The notes under the pieces: generated by a model
What the model was told of the DNA's origin: nothing
Databases searched by the model: none
Seen by the model: the letters and a program-made list of their open reading frames with translations, nothing else
Made by a program: the position numbers and the translations under genes
Shown here: one piece after another, positions 17,429 to 26,699 of the stretch
Position numbering within the stretch: the first letter of the stretch is position 1
Layout: every line of letters begins with the position of its first letter
Source: Acinetobacter sp. ANC 4910
Lineage (GTDB): Bacteria > Pseudomonadota > Gammaproteobacteria > Pseudomonadales > Moraxellaceae
Reading direction: 5' to 3'
Assembly: GCF_004331035.1 (NCBI RefSeq)
Contig: NZ_SJNT01000003.1
Location: forward strand, 1-64,000
DNA: 64,000 nt

Positions 17429-18667
17429 ATGTTCGTTCGCACAATACTCGCAATGAGTTTAGGCTGCCTTTTTGCTGGCACAGCTTTTGCCACAGCTACT
17501 ACTGCTGAACAACCATTAAAGCCCAAAGTCGTTACCAATACTGCCGTAGAAGACCCAATTAATCCTCTTGCAATAGGCTCTGCATCTTCAGCGCAAGATA
17601 CACAAATTACGCCTCAAGAACAGCAAGACTTAAATAAGGCGTCGCAAACTTTACAAAATCTTCAACAAACTGAAGATAACACAGCAGATATTGGAACCGC
17701 TCCAGCCAGCTCAGCTGTAGCAACAAGTGCGGCAACAGCACCTACTTCTCCTGCTGCAAAAGCCTCTTGGACACTTGATGGTCTAAATAATGCATCGTGG
17801 TTTGACAATATTGGTAAAGGCCAATTCCCTGTTTATGCACGAACGCAAGTCATGTTGAATAACTCACATGCTTCACCAGGTGCAATTGATGGTGCTAGTG
17901 GTAAAAATACCTTAAAAGCGCTTGCTACCTTTCAGCAGATGAATGGTTTACAGCCAACAGGGACTTTAACCAAAGAAACTTGGGATGCTTTAGTCGCTAA
18001 GCAAGGGAATCGTCCAGCATTTGTAGAATACACCATTACTGATGCAGATCTGCAAGGGCCATATGCACCTTCTATTCCACACGACTATGCATTACAAGCC
18101 AAAATGAAAGGTCTGTACTACACCCGTGTAACTGAAATGTTGGGTGAAAAATTCCACATGGATGAAGATTTCTTAAAGAAACTTAATCCAAAAGCAACAT
18201 TCAAGAAAGCTGGTGAAAAGATTATTGTGACGAATATTCGCAATGAACTGCCAGAAGACATTCATTTAATTGTTGCACATAAAGGTGCCAAACAACTGTA
18301 TCTATTTAATAGCCGCAACCAAATGATTGCTTCTTTCCCTGCGACCATTGGTAGCGCGGATACTCCATCCCCTGAAGGGACGTATAAAGTCACTGGTGTA
18401 GCGCAAAATCCTTGGTATAGCTACTCACCAAGCAACTTTATTCAAGGTAAAAATTTAAAGCCACTTTCTTTGCCACCTGGTCCAAACGCTCCAGTCGGTA
18501 ACATTTGGATTGGTTTAAGCAAAAAATCATTTGGTATTCACGGTACACCTAACCCATCTGCAATTTCAAAAACTGCATCGCATGGTTGTATCCGTTTAAC
18601 CAACTGGGATGCCAACGACCTAGGTAAAAAAGTTCGTTCTGGTGTGACTGTAAAATTCCTTAATTAA
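17429..18667 (+). CDS. L,D-transpeptidase (YkuD) with peptidoglycan-binding domain
   Basis: 412 residues from the ATG at 17429 with AAGG upstream; the frame opens three codons earlier only with TTG. Signal peptide cut near AFA-TATTAE, then a low-complexity Ala/Ser/Gln/Thr linker to about 115, a PG_binding_1 domain (GAIDGASGKNTLKALATFQ), and a YkuD catalytic domain ending SHGCIRLTNWDA with nucleophile Cys387 and a preceding FGIHGTPNP histidine. Such enzymes make 3-3 peptidoglycan crosslinks or attach proteins in the periplasm; A. baumannii LdtJ has this architecture. Single gene with its own terminator. Confidence 0.9.
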   Translation: MFVRTILAMSLGCLFAGTAFATATTAEQPLKPKVVTNTAVEDPINPLAIGSASSAQDTQITPQEQQDLNKASQTLQNLQQTEDNTADIGTAPASSAVATSAATAPTSPAAKASWTLDGLNNASWFDNIGKGQFPVYARTQVMLNNSHASPGAIDGASGKNTLKALATFQQMNGLQPTGTLTKETWDALVAKQGNRPAFVEYTITDADLQGPYAPSIPHDYALQAKMKGLYYTRVTEMLGEKFHMDEDFLKKLNPKATFKKAGEKIIVTNIRNELPEDIHLIVAHKGAKQLYLFNSRNQMIASFPATIGSADTPSPEGTYKVTGVAQNPWYSYSPSNFIQGKNLKPLSLPPGPNAPVGNIWIGLSKKSFGIHGTPNPSAISKTASHGCIRLTNWDANDLGKKVRSGVTVKFLN

Positions 18668-18684
18668 TTCTAGCAATTAGCCCT

Positions 18685-18714
18685 AAATAGCCTGCACTTG
18701 CAGGCTATTTTTTT
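18685..18714 (+). terminator. Terminator of the L,D-transpeptidase gene
   Basis: AAATAGCCTG and CAGGCTATTT pair around CACTTG, followed by more Ts, 18 bases past the stop. Confidence 0.88.
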
Positions 18715-18840
18715 AAGTTAAATTTCTGATTGTATTTTCTGTTTCAAAAATAGAATGAATTGTCGCTTTTATAAGGTTTAAACCACATAATCGAAACACT
18801 ATGATGAGTCCATGAACAAATTAAAAATAGGATAACGATC

Positions 18841-19530
18841 ATGCAAAGTTATTTACATCGTAGTGAAAATCGCGGTCATGTCAAAGCAGGATGGCTCGAA
18901 TCAAAACATAGTTTTTCTTTTGGTAGTTGGTACGATCCAAAATATATGGGTGTAAGCGTGTTACGTGTCATTAATGATGACTTAATTGCAGCCCATAATG
19001 GCTTCGGCACACACCCACACGACAATATGGAAATTTTGACCTGTGTACTTGAAGGGACAATTTCTCATAAAGACAGTATGGGCAATGAACGTCATATCTC
19101 TGCGGGTGAATGGCAGCTCATGAGTGCGGGTACAGGTGTACAACATAGCGAAATTAATCAGGGCGATATTCCTGTACACATGCTACAAATTTGGATCCAT
19201 CCTGATATCCGTGATGCTGAACCTAATTACCAACAGATTCAATATGATCCAAAATTACAGCCGAATCAATGGCATGTCATTGCAGGTCCGAATAGTGATG
19301 CTGCTATGCAAATCCGTCAGCAGGCTGAGGTTAAAACTGCCTTTATACAAGCAACGCACCATTTAGTGGTCAAAGCAACGCAGAAACTCAATTATGTTCA
19401 TGTGATTTCTGGCGAGCTTGAAATTGCGGGTGAGACCTTAAAAGCTGGTGATGCTTTAGCATTTGCCGAAGAAACAGAAATTAAAGCTTTGACAGACAGC
19501 CAATTAATTTGGTTTGATTTACCTGTTTAA
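18841..19530 (+). CDS. Pirin family protein (YhhW-like)
   Basis: 229 residues. Bicupin fold; the metal ligands of the active cupin are visible as His58 and His60 in THPHDNME, His102 and Glu104 in VQHSEIN. E. coli YhhW with the same ligands has quercetinase activity in vitro. Physiological role in bacteria is unclear, often linked to stress or electron-transfer regulation. GATAACG precedes the ATG, only a weak ribosome site. Stand-alone gene convergent with the Wzi gene. Confidence 0.88.
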   Translation: MQSYLHRSENRGHVKAGWLESKHSFSFGSWYDPKYMGVSVLRVINDDLIAAHNGFGTHPHDNMEILTCVLEGTISHKDSMGNERHISAGEWQLMSAGTGVQHSEINQGDIPVHMLQIWIHPDIRDAEPNYQQIQYDPKLQPNQWHVIAGPNSDAAMQIRQQAEVKTAFIQATHHLVVKATQKLNYVHVISGELEIAGETLKAGDALAFAEETEIKALTDSQLIWFDLPV

Positions 19531-19627
19531 TCAGTACATGCTTTTCAAGGCATGGGATTGATTTACTAATGTCTTTGCATGCTATCTCCTTATCTAAGCT
19601 AACTTATATTGGCAGCTCCAGAATAAA

Positions 19628-19649
19628 AAACCTCACAATTGTGAGGTTT
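19628..19649. terminator. Palindromic terminator between pirin and Wzi genes
   Basis: AAACCTCACAATTGTGAGGTTT is a perfect 22-base palindrome with a preceding A run (T run on the minus strand), placed just beyond the end of the minus-strand Wzi gene. Confidence 0.75.
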
Positions 19650-19665
19650 CTATTCTATTCAGAAA

Positions 19666-21108
19666 TTAATAGCCCCATGCTTTTGGGTCTAATGGCAAAT
19701 CAACCGCGACTGAAAGCCCTGTATCATTACCATGCACATCTGAATCACTCACCCATCCATTCAATTTCAAAGGAATATCTGGGCGAAGATAATGCGACCA
19801 TGTTAAATCGAGTGCTTTCACTTCATCTTTTTCTGGGAATGCCTGATTAATATCCAGATTAGACTGATTCACTTTCGCCATTAAAACACGTCCAAAAACG
19901 CGGTTCATAGGGTTCAAACGAATATTACCGCCGACTGAATACATTTCACCATCTCCCCCCATTGCATGACCTAATGGGAAGCCATGTTGGTAGTAACCAT
20001 CTTTATATACATAATGATTATATGAAATCCCCTTCACATCACCATTGGTACGGGTATCCGTCCATTCTGTATACAACTGAAATGGCATGTTTTTAAAACT
20101 TGAAGAATAATCCACGCCAGCTAAATACATTTTTTTAGATGGAAGCAGCCCTGCTTCATCTTCACCCACATACTGACCATAAACGCTCAGTGGTGTATTC
20201 AACCATTGGTTTAAATTTAAACGTGCATCAAAACCCGCAAGTTGGTTTGATTTATCATCATCTGAGTTATAGAAATTATCATTCCCTTTAATCGCATTCC
20301 ACAATGAATCCCAACTCTCCGAGCGCCCATCCCCACCCCATTGAATCATACGCGAGGCACCCAATTCCAAATACGGCAAAGGCTGAGCAGTTAAACGTAA
20401 GCCAATGAGTTTTGTGTCTGGAATAGCATCGTAATCCGCGAGTTGTCCTGCAAAGGCTTGATATTGCCAAGGTCCAATCCATGATAACCATTTAGTTTCG
20501 AATGCACTTTGATCCGCACGTTGCATGGTCAAACCATAAACAGGACGGCTTGCATCTCCACGGATTAAGCTACCATCATGTCCTGGCCCCCAATACGTTG
20601 GCATTTGACCAGCAATGAGCCACTGGTTCCATAGCTTGCCCGCCAAATATGAACCTTCAACATTGACATATTCCCCATTATCAATCATCGGGTCATGTTC
20701 AACGTTTACTTTTAATTTGGCATCCCAATTTTCGCTACCCGCGTTTAACTCTAATGCACCCACATATTGAGATTTGTTGCTTTCAGCGAAGGCCTGTGGA
20801 AATTGCTTTTCGTCTGTTGCCGCATAAAGACTCACTTTTGCCAAATGATTGTCCGCTTTTAGACTGGCTAGAACAGAGTCAATTACTTTTTGTTGTTCCG
20901 GTTGACTAATACGTGCTTGGGATAATGCACGTTGAATTTCATCCCCACTCATTGGCCATGTTGAGGTACTAATTTGAATGACGCCTTGTTGATTTAACCA
21001 GTTCAAATCCGAACGTAAATCTTGATTATTCACGACAATCCCTTGCGCAAAACCAGATGACGCTGACACCACCAACAACGCCGAAACTAAAGATTTTTTT
21101 AAAAACAT
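19666..21108 (-). CDS. Capsule assembly Wzi family outer membrane protein
   Basis: 480 residues with a signal peptide (cut near GFA-QGIVVNN). The protein opens with a short helical bundle (DLRSDLNWLNQQGVIQ) and continues as a beta barrel containing YWGPGHDGSLIRGD and ELGASRMIQWGGDGR, both typical of Wzi. Wzi helps anchor capsular polysaccharide at the cell surface. Here it stands outside a capsule locus, next to lysS. Family recognition is good; whether it serves capsule here is inferred. Confidence 0.85.
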   Translation of the reverse strand: MFLKKSLVSALLVVSASSGFAQGIVVNNQDLRSDLNWLNQQGVIQISTSTWPMSGDEIQRALSQARISQPEQQKVIDSVLASLKADNHLAKVSLYAATDEKQFPQAFAESNKSQYVGALELNAGSENWDAKLKVNVEHDPMIDNGEYVNVEGSYLAGKLWNQWLIAGQMPTYWGPGHDGSLIRGDASRPVYGLTMQRADQSAFETKWLSWIGPWQYQAFAGQLADYDAIPDTKLIGLRLTAQPLPYLELGASRMIQWGGDGRSESWDSLWNAIKGNDNFYNSDDDKSNQLAGFDARLNLNQWLNTPLSVYGQYVGEDEAGLLPSKKMYLAGVDYSSSFKNMPFQLYTEWTDTRTNGDVKGISYNHYVYKDGYYQHGFPLGHAMGGDGEMYSVGGNIRLNPMNRVFGRVLMAKVNQSNLDINQAFPEKDEVKALDLTWSHYLRPDIPLKLNGWVSDSDVHGNDTGLSVAVDLPLDPKAWGY

Positions 21109-21206
21109 TATCGTGACTTTCTCGTTACTTAATTCTGCCGACTACCATATTTTCTTTGATTAAAGATTGCAACCTGAGTATTGATTTTTGTTGTAAATGT
21201 GAAAAT

Positions 21207-21235
21207 AAAAAAACTCGCATAAAGCGAGTTTTTTT
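21207..21235. terminator. Terminator downstream of lysS
   Basis: AAACTCGC and GCGAGTTT pair around a 5-base loop, flanked by A and T runs; on the minus strand it ends lysS about 20 bases after its stop. Confidence 0.85.
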
Positions 21236-21249
21236 ATGAGATACAGAGC

Positions 21250-22776
21250 TTAGTCTTTGCGGCGCATATGTGGGAATAAAATCACATCACGGATACTTGG
21301 TGCATCTGCAAATAACATGACTAAACGGTCAATACCGATACCTTCACCCGCAGTTGGAGGTAAACCATATTCAAGTGCTTCAACAAATTCAGCATCGTAG
21401 TGCATCGCTTCGTCATCACCCGCATCTTTTTCCTGAACTTGTGCTTGGAAACGTTCTGCTTGATCAATTGGATCATTCAACTCAGAGAAACCATTTGCTA
21501 ATTCACGACCACCGATAAAGAACTCAAAACGGTCGGTAATATGCGGATTATCATCATTACGACGTGCTAAAGGTGAAGTTTCAGCTGGATATTCAGTGAT
21601 AAAAGTTGGTTGACGTAATTTTGTTTCAACCGTTTCTTCAAACACGATGGTTTGTAATTTACCCAAACCAAAACCAGGCTTCACTTCTGCTTTCAACACT
21701 TCTTTGGTGAATTTGGCCAAGAACTCACGGTCATTAACATTTTCAGGGGTAAAGTCTGGATTGTTTTCCAAGATTGCATCAAACATTGAAATTTTCTTGA
21801 ATGGCCCTTTAAAGCTGAAGACTTCACCTTGATATGGCACATCAGTGCTGCCCAAAATATCCAAAGCCAACTTTTCCAGCATATTTTCAGTCAATGCCAT
21901 CAAGTCTTTGTAATCTGCATAGGCTTGGTAGAATTCAATCATGGTAAATTCAGGGTTATGACGTGTTGACACCCCTTCATTACGGAAGTTACGGTTAATT
22001 TCAAACACGCGCTCAAAACCACCAACCACCAAACGCTTTAAATAAAGTTCTGGTGCAATACGCAAGAACAAAGGCATATCCAAAGCATTATGATGCGTTT
22101 CAAATGGACGCGCAGATGCGCCACCAGGAATTACATGCATCATTGGTGTTTCAACTTCCATGAAACGTTCGTTGTTCAAGAATGCACGGATTCCTGCAAC
22201 AACTTTGGCACGAATTTCAAAAGTTTTACGTGTTTCTTCATTCACAATCAGATCAAGATAACGCTTACGGTATTTAACTTCCGTATCATTTAGACCGTGG
22301 AACTTATCTGGTAATGGACGTAATGATTTCGTCAATAATTCAAAATGTTGAATATGAACATATAAATCGCCTTTGCCTGAACGACCAATATAGCCTTCTA
22401 CCGCAATAATATCACCAAGGTCTAAACCTTTAATGGTCGCTAAAGTGGCTTCATCTAACTCTTTGCGTGCAACATAAAGCTGAATACGACCTGTCATATC
22501 TTGAATCACAATGAATGATCCACGATTTAACATGACACGACCTGCAACTTTTACATAAACATGTTCAGCTGCTTCAATCTGCTCTTTCGATTGATCTTGA
22601 AATTGATCTTGTAAATCTTGTGCATAATGTTCGCGCTTGAACGAGTTCGGCCAAGGGCTTGCACCCGTTTGTTTGGCTTGCTCTTCAATTTGCTTCAACT
22701 TGGCATGACGCTGTGCAATTAAATCGTTTTCGGAAATAGGTTGTTCAGAAGTCGATTGAGCGTTGTTTTGCGTCAT
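21250..22776 (-). CDS. lysS: Lysyl-tRNA synthetase (class II)
   Basis: 508 residues. N-terminal OB-fold anticodon-binding domain ([19 protein letters not shown]) followed by the class II catalytic core: motif 1 around [17 protein letters not shown], motif 2 [18 protein letters not shown], and motif 3 [11 protein letters not shown] near the C-terminus. It charges tRNA-Lys. Full length, no oddities. Confidence 0.97.
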   Translation of the reverse strand: MTQNNAQSTSEQPISENDLIAQRHAKLKQIEEQAKQTGASPWPNSFKREHYAQDLQDQFQDQSKEQIEAAEHVYVKVAGRVMLNRGSFIVIQDMTGRIQLYVARKELDEATLATIKGLDLGDIIAVEGYIGRSGKGDLYVHIQHFELLTKSLRPLPDKFHGLNDTEVKYRKRYLDLIVNEETRKTFEIRAKVVAGIRAFLNNERFMEVETPMMHVIPGGASARPFETHHNALDMPLFLRIAPELYLKRLVVGGFERVFEINRNFRNEGVSTRHNPEFTMIEFYQAYADYKDLMALTENMLEKLALDILGSTDVPYQGEVFSFKGPFKKISMFDAILENNPDFTPENVNDREFLAKFTKEVLKAEVKPGFGLGKLQTIVFEETVETKLRQPTFITEYPAETSPLARRNDDNPHITDRFEFFIGGRELANGFSELNDPIDQAERFQAQVQEKDAGDDEAMHYDAEFVEALEYGLPPTAGEGIGIDRLVMLFADAPSIRDVILFPHMRRKD

Positions 22777-22904
22777 CTCTGCCTCGTAAAAATACTAAAA
22801 AATGAAGTGCTATAGCATAGCAGATTCATTCATGATTTCGTATGATTTCTCTTAAACAAAATAATGACCGTGAATTTAGCTTTCTTTGCTCTCCCTCAAT
22901 GATT

Positions 22905-23345
22905 CTATTGTTCTGCTAATTCTCGAACACGCTGCAATCCTTGTTCAAAAGCTTGCTCCATCATGTATTTATAATCTTCCATCGTTTCCAATTCGACACT
23001 CAGTTCAGTTTTTCCATTAATTTCCGCCAGAGAATATTGTTCGAGTAATCCTTGCCATTGCTGAACTTCAGGGCTAGTAAAATCCTCCACCCCACCTTGC
23101 AACAGACCTTGATATTGAAAAATAACTGAACAATGCGGTAGATAAACTAAAATGGTGGCAATCAAACCATCGCCATGACTGTCTATAAATAAAGTTCTCC
23201 CACCCACTGTCCAATCGGACTGTATTTTTGATCCTTCCATAAAGAACTTGGTCCATTCAGTATAAGTATCTGAAGACCAAAGAATATTCCATATTTTTTC
23301 AGGGCTTGCTTCTATACAGATACGAAAGCGTAGATGTTCCAGCAT
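22905..23345 (-). CDS. SRPBCC-domain protein (AHSA1/polyketide-cyclase type)
   Basis: 146 residues from the ATG at 23345; the frame further upstream begins only with TTG. START-like SRPBCC fold: IEASPEKIWNILWSSDTYTEWTKFF at the beginning, central strands with VGGRTLFIDSHGDG, and a long C-terminal helix MMEQAFEQGLQRVRELAEQ. The fold binds small hydrophobic ligands; ligand and role unknown. Isolated on the minus strand between lysS and a plus-strand hydrolase. Confidence 0.75.
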   Translation of the reverse strand: MLEHLRFRICIEASPEKIWNILWSSDTYTEWTKFFMEGSKIQSDWTVGGRTLFIDSHGDGLIATILVYLPHCSVIFQYQGLLQGGVEDFTSPEVQQWQGLLEQYSLAEINGKTELSVELETMEDYKYMMEQAFEQGLQRVRELAEQ

Positions 23346-23632
23346 TTTATTTTTCTCAAGCGAGTTCCTTCCTTCCAAACTACTGAATAATTACAATACG
23401 CAGTAAAATAAATCGTTAAAAAATATTTATCAAATTGACTAATTCCCAAAGAAAGACAATATATCTCTCTGTTTTATCTATTATTAAAAACTACATCACC
23501 CTATCGCATACCACTCCCTTAGACCAAATGCTAAGATCAATGCCAACTGAAGATTCGTAAAATAAAAACAATTTAAAAAAGTTGAAAAGTGAACGTTTAT
23601 TAATCCGTTCTATCTTTGCAAAAAGAGAGCCT

Positions 23633-24151
23633 ATGAATGCGATAACCATCAATATAGACCAATCGAAAATTCTTTTTTTTCATGGATTAGACTCTTCTAA
23701 AGAATCGACCAAATTCCATGCTATTCACTCTGCAAAAAAATATTGTATAGATGTCGATTACAGAAATTTAAACTATTCCACTGTTGCCGAATTTTATAAA
23801 AATGCTTTAGTGACTATTAAACCAGACTTATTAATAGGCCACAGTTTAGGCGGATATTGGGCGCTCAAAATGTCCTTACAACACCGAATTCCTTGTATTA
23901 TAGCGAATCCCAATTTAACTCCAGATTTCCGCTCTGATTATCCTGCAATTACTGAATTAGATTTAGAACATGATATCCCTCAAATTGCCTACATTGAGCT
24001 TGGTGATGAGGTTTTAGACATGTATGCGACTACAGCCTTTTTAGAACCTTATATGCAAGTCGAAACGGTTGAAGGTGGACATCATCGACTGGTTACGCCA
24101 GAACGCATCAACCATCTTATTCATTATATGGAACAAACTTTTATTTTTTAA
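23633..24151 (+). CDS. YqiA/YcfP-like alpha/beta hydrolase
   Basis: 172 residues from the ATG at 23633 with AGAGAG upstream; the frame is open 17 codons before but without hydrolase features. Alpha/beta fold: FFHGLDSS oxyanion loop, nucleophile Ser71 in IGHSLGGYWA, an acid in ELGDEVLD and the late histidine in GGHHR. Small esterases of the YqiA/YcfP group have unknown substrates. Ends at a large palindromic terminator shared with apt. Confidence 0.78.
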   Translation: MNAITINIDQSKILFFHGLDSSKESTKFHAIHSAKKYCIDVDYRNLNYSTVAEFYKNALVTIKPDLLIGHSLGGYWALKMSLQHRIPCIIANPNLTPDFRSDYPAITELDLEHDIPQIAYIELGDEVLDMYATTAFLEPYMQVETVEGGHHRLVTPERINHLIHYMEQTFIF

Positions 24152-24157
24152 CGCAAT

Positions 24158-24193
24158 AAAAAAGCCAATCAAATGCATTTGATTGGCTTTTTT
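24158..24193. terminator. Bidirectional terminator between the hydrolase and apt
   Basis: A perfect palindrome with AAAGCCAATCAAA pairing to TTTGATTGGCTTT over a small ATGCAT-type centre, flanked by A and T runs. Confidence 0.88.
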
Positions 24194-24208
24194 GCAGCTA
24201 TTACGTGC

Positions 24209-24754
24209 TTAAGCGACAGCAGCTTCTAGTGTTTTTGAGTTTTCTTCCAACACTGTCCAAACTTTAAAGCCTAAATCTTGATGCAAAGTCGGTAAGTCTA
24301 AGAAAATGCTCGCACCCAATACTTGATGATGACATTTATCCATCAATTGTTTTACAGCTTTTAATGTGCCACCTGTAGCAAGCACATCATCTACAATAAT
24401 CACTTTTTGTGGCTGAATATTCGCTGCAATTTCTAAACGATCTACACCATATTCAAGACTATACCCCACACCAACTACTGGAGGCGGTAATTTCCCTGCT
24501 TTACGAACCAATAAAAGACCTTTATTTAAGCGTTGAGCCAATAGGCTAGCAAGTACAAAACCACGTGCTTCAACCGCTACAAAACTCTCTACTTCTGCCA
24601 ACTGTTCTGCTGGAATACTTGCAATAAGAGCATCGGCTAATGGCGTAATATTACTCATAAACAATGGGGTCAAATCATAGAAACAAATTCCCGGTTTTGG
24701 GAAATCTTGGACAGTACGAATGTGTGACCACAATACAGCAGACAAATTTTTCAT
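24209..24754 (-). CDS. apt: Adenine phosphoribosyltransferase
   Basis: 181 residues from the ATG at 24754 (MKNLSAVLWSHIRTVQDFP), the usual beginning; a longer frame adds 25 non-homologous residues. PRPP-binding motif VIIVDDVLATGGTLKA near 118-133 and the type I phosphoribosyltransferase FVAVEARGF segment are present. It salvages adenine to AMP. The start has no clear ribosome site (CTCTCCC precedes it), so translation may be weak or leader-dependent. Confidence 0.94.
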   Translation of the reverse strand: MKNLSAVLWSHIRTVQDFPKPGICFYDLTPLFMSNITPLADALIASIPAEQLAEVESFVAVEARGFVLASLLAQRLNKGLLLVRKAGKLPPPVVGVGYSLEYGVDRLEIAANIQPQKVIIVDDVLATGGTLKAVKQLMDKCHHQVLGASIFLDLPTLHQDLGFKVWTVLEENSKTLEAAVA

Positions 24755-25236
24755 GGGAGAGAATTTAAAACGAAAAGAGAATAGATGAATTTTAACGCTT
24801 ATTCGACATTCAGGATAGATAATAGCCAACTTTTCAGGCGAGAATGTTTTTTATTAATTTCTGCAAGAACTTGAATTATATAAATAATTTTTATAATAAA
24901 TATTAACTATAGACTTGTATGATTATAATATAACAATATTTACGGTTTTAAATCTGCTCGACCTTAGTCTGATAACCTCCCAATAAAGCCCGTTGTAATG
25001 AATTTTCTCTAAATTGTCTAACAAAAATACATGACTACGTTTGAATTGATAAGTTTTGTCCTACTCAGCCATTCAGATCTGTGATTCTCTAATTAAAATC
25101 CGATATTTGCTTTACATTCGTCCTAGAACTGCGTAAAAATTTAGGCGAAAATAGCGCTAGCAATTAGATCATTAGAGCCATGCGGTATATGAGTTATTGC
25201 TGATCTAACATATCTCGATCAGAATTGGAGAATCAG
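24755..25236. other. Intergenic region upstream of rubA
   Basis: About 480 bases, AT-rich in the part nearest apt. A weak promoter-like pair, TTTACA at 25111-25116 and TAAAAA at 25134-25139 with a 17-base spacer, could drive rubA. No gene seen on either strand. Confidence 0.45.
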
Positions 25237-25401
25237 ATGAAAAAGTATCAATGCATCGTTTGTGGATGGATTTACGACGAGGCAGAAGGCTGGCCGCAAG
25301 ACGGTATCGTTGCGGGCACCAAATGGGACGATATTCCAGATGACTGGACTTGCCCAGATTGTGGTGTTTCTAAAGCCGACTTTGAAATGATTGAAATTTA
25401 A
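25237..25401 (+). CDS. rubA: Rubredoxin (54 residues)
   Basis: Begins [20 protein letters not shown] and ends near [16 protein letters not shown]. Both iron-binding CxxCG pairs (Cys6/Cys9 and Cys39/Cys42) are present, and GGAG lies ten bases upstream of the ATG. It carries electrons from rubredoxin reductase to alkane hydroxylase AlkM/AlkB. The downstream order rubB, estB, oxyR is the one described for Acinetobacter baylyi ADP1. A terminator-like hairpin separates it from rubB. Confidence 0.97.
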   Translation: MKKYQCIVCGWIYDEAEGWPQDGIVAGTKWDDIPDDWTCPDCGVSKADFEMIEI

Positions 25402-25409
25402 TAATAACG

Positions 25410-25437
25410 AAAAGGCCCTTCTCAGTGGTCTTTTTTT
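25410..25437 (+). terminator. Terminator-like hairpin between rubA and rubB
   Basis: AAAGGCC and GGTCTTT pair (one G-U) around a 9-base loop, followed by an uninterrupted T run. It begins about nine bases after the rubA stop. It is expected to cut some transcripts after rubA, giving more rubredoxin than reductase. Confidence 0.65.
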
Positions 25438-25460
25438 ACACCTTATTTTTGGAGAAAAAA

Positions 25461-26639
25461 ATGCAGCCTATCGTTATCATTGGTTCAGGCATGGCTGGCT
25501 ATACCGTGGCACGTGAGTTTCGCAAACTCAATGCGGAACAAGAACTGATTATGATTACCGCAGATGATGCCAGCAATTATGCGAAGCCAACCTTATCTAA
25601 TGCATTAGCAGGCAAAAAATCTCCTGAACAAATCGCCTTGGGCGATGCAGAAAAAATGAGTACTCAGCTCAATATGCGTATTGAAACCCATACTTGGGTC
25701 AAAGAAATCCGTAGCGAGCAACATCAACTTGTCTTAGAAAAAAATGGGCAATCGAGTACCTTGGACTATGCAAAACTAATTCTAGCTGTGGGTGCAAATC
25801 CAATCCGTCTTGCAATTGCTGGAGACGGTAGTAACGATATTCACGTGGTCAACTCTCTCAATGACTATAAAGAATTTCGTACAAACCTTGATCAATGCCA
25901 AGATAAACGTGTGGTGATTTTAGGCGCAGGATTAATTGGCTGCGAGTTTGCCAATGATCTACAAAATACCGGGCATCATGCTACGGTCATTGATTTAGCT
26001 GCACAACCTTTAGGTCGTCTACTGCCTGCACATATTGCTTCAGCTTTCCAAGAAAATCTTGAAGAAACAGGCATCCATTTTGTTTTAGGTACGACTGTTG
26101 AAAAAGTATCTAAAATCGAAAATGGTGACTATCTTGTCACTTTAGCCAATGGACAATCTGTAATCGCTGATATAGTGCTTTCAGCAATTGGTTTACAGCC
26201 CAATATTAGCTTGGCTAAAACAGGCCATATTCAGACTAGCCGTGGCATTTTGACCAACAGCCATCTAGAAACAAATTTATCCAATATTTATGCAGTAGGT
26301 GACTGTGCGGAAGTGAATGGAACTTTATTGCCTTATGTGATGCCTATCATGCAGCAAGCTCGAGCACTGGCAAAAACCTTAAATGGTGAGCATACCGCAG
26401 TACACTATCCTGCCATGCCTGTTGCAGTAAAAACCCCAGCTGCACCACTCACCGTTCTACCTGCACCTATTGATGCTGACGTGAATTGGGAAACTGAAGA
26501 ATTTGATGATGGCATGCTAGCCAAAGCATTTGACAGTACAGGGACTTTACGTGGTTTTGTATTGTTAGGTGCAACAGCAGCGAAACAACGATTAGCACTA
26601 ACCAAGTTAGTTCCAGACTTGATTCCTGTATCAATTTAA
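25461..26639 (+). CDS. rubB: Rubredoxin-NAD(+) reductase
   Basis: 392 residues from the ATG at 25461, preceded by GGAG; the upstream part of the frame is translated T-run. Two Rossmann dinucleotide sites: FAD site VIIGSGMAGYTVARE near the start and NAD site VVILGAGLIGCEFANDL around 148-164, plus the GDCAE FAD segment near 282. It passes electrons from NADH to rubredoxin for alkane hydroxylation. Cotranscribed with rubA, estB and oxyR as in ADP1. Confidence 0.95.
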   Translation: MQPIVIIGSGMAGYTVAREFRKLNAEQELIMITADDASNYAKPTLSNALAGKKSPEQIALGDAEKMSTQLNMRIETHTWVKEIRSEQHQLVLEKNGQSSTLDYAKLILAVGANPIRLAIAGDGSNDIHVVNSLNDYKEFRTNLDQCQDKRVVILGAGLIGCEFANDLQNTGHHATVIDLAAQPLGRLLPAHIASAFQENLEETGIHFVLGTTVEKVSKIENGDYLVTLANGQSVIADIVLSAIGLQPNISLAKTGHIQTSRGILTNSHLETNLSNIYAVGDCAEVNGTLLPYVMPIMQQARALAKTLNGEHTAVHYPAMPVAVKTPAAPLTVLPAPIDADVNWETEEFDDGMLAKAFDSTGTLRGFVLLGATAAKQRLALTKLVPDLIPVSI

Positions 26640-26650
26640 GTTCAAAATAG

Positions 26651-26680
26651 AGAGGACGTTCACATTTTTGAATGTCCTCT
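26651..26680 (+). terminator. Strong hairpin between rubB and estB
   Basis: AGAGGACGTTCA pairs with TGAATGTCCTCT over 12 positions (one G-U) with a 6-base loop. No T run follows, so it may be an RNA processing or stability element inside the operon rather than an end. Confidence 0.55.
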
Positions 26681-26699
26681 TATTAGGGGAGAAAGAAGA

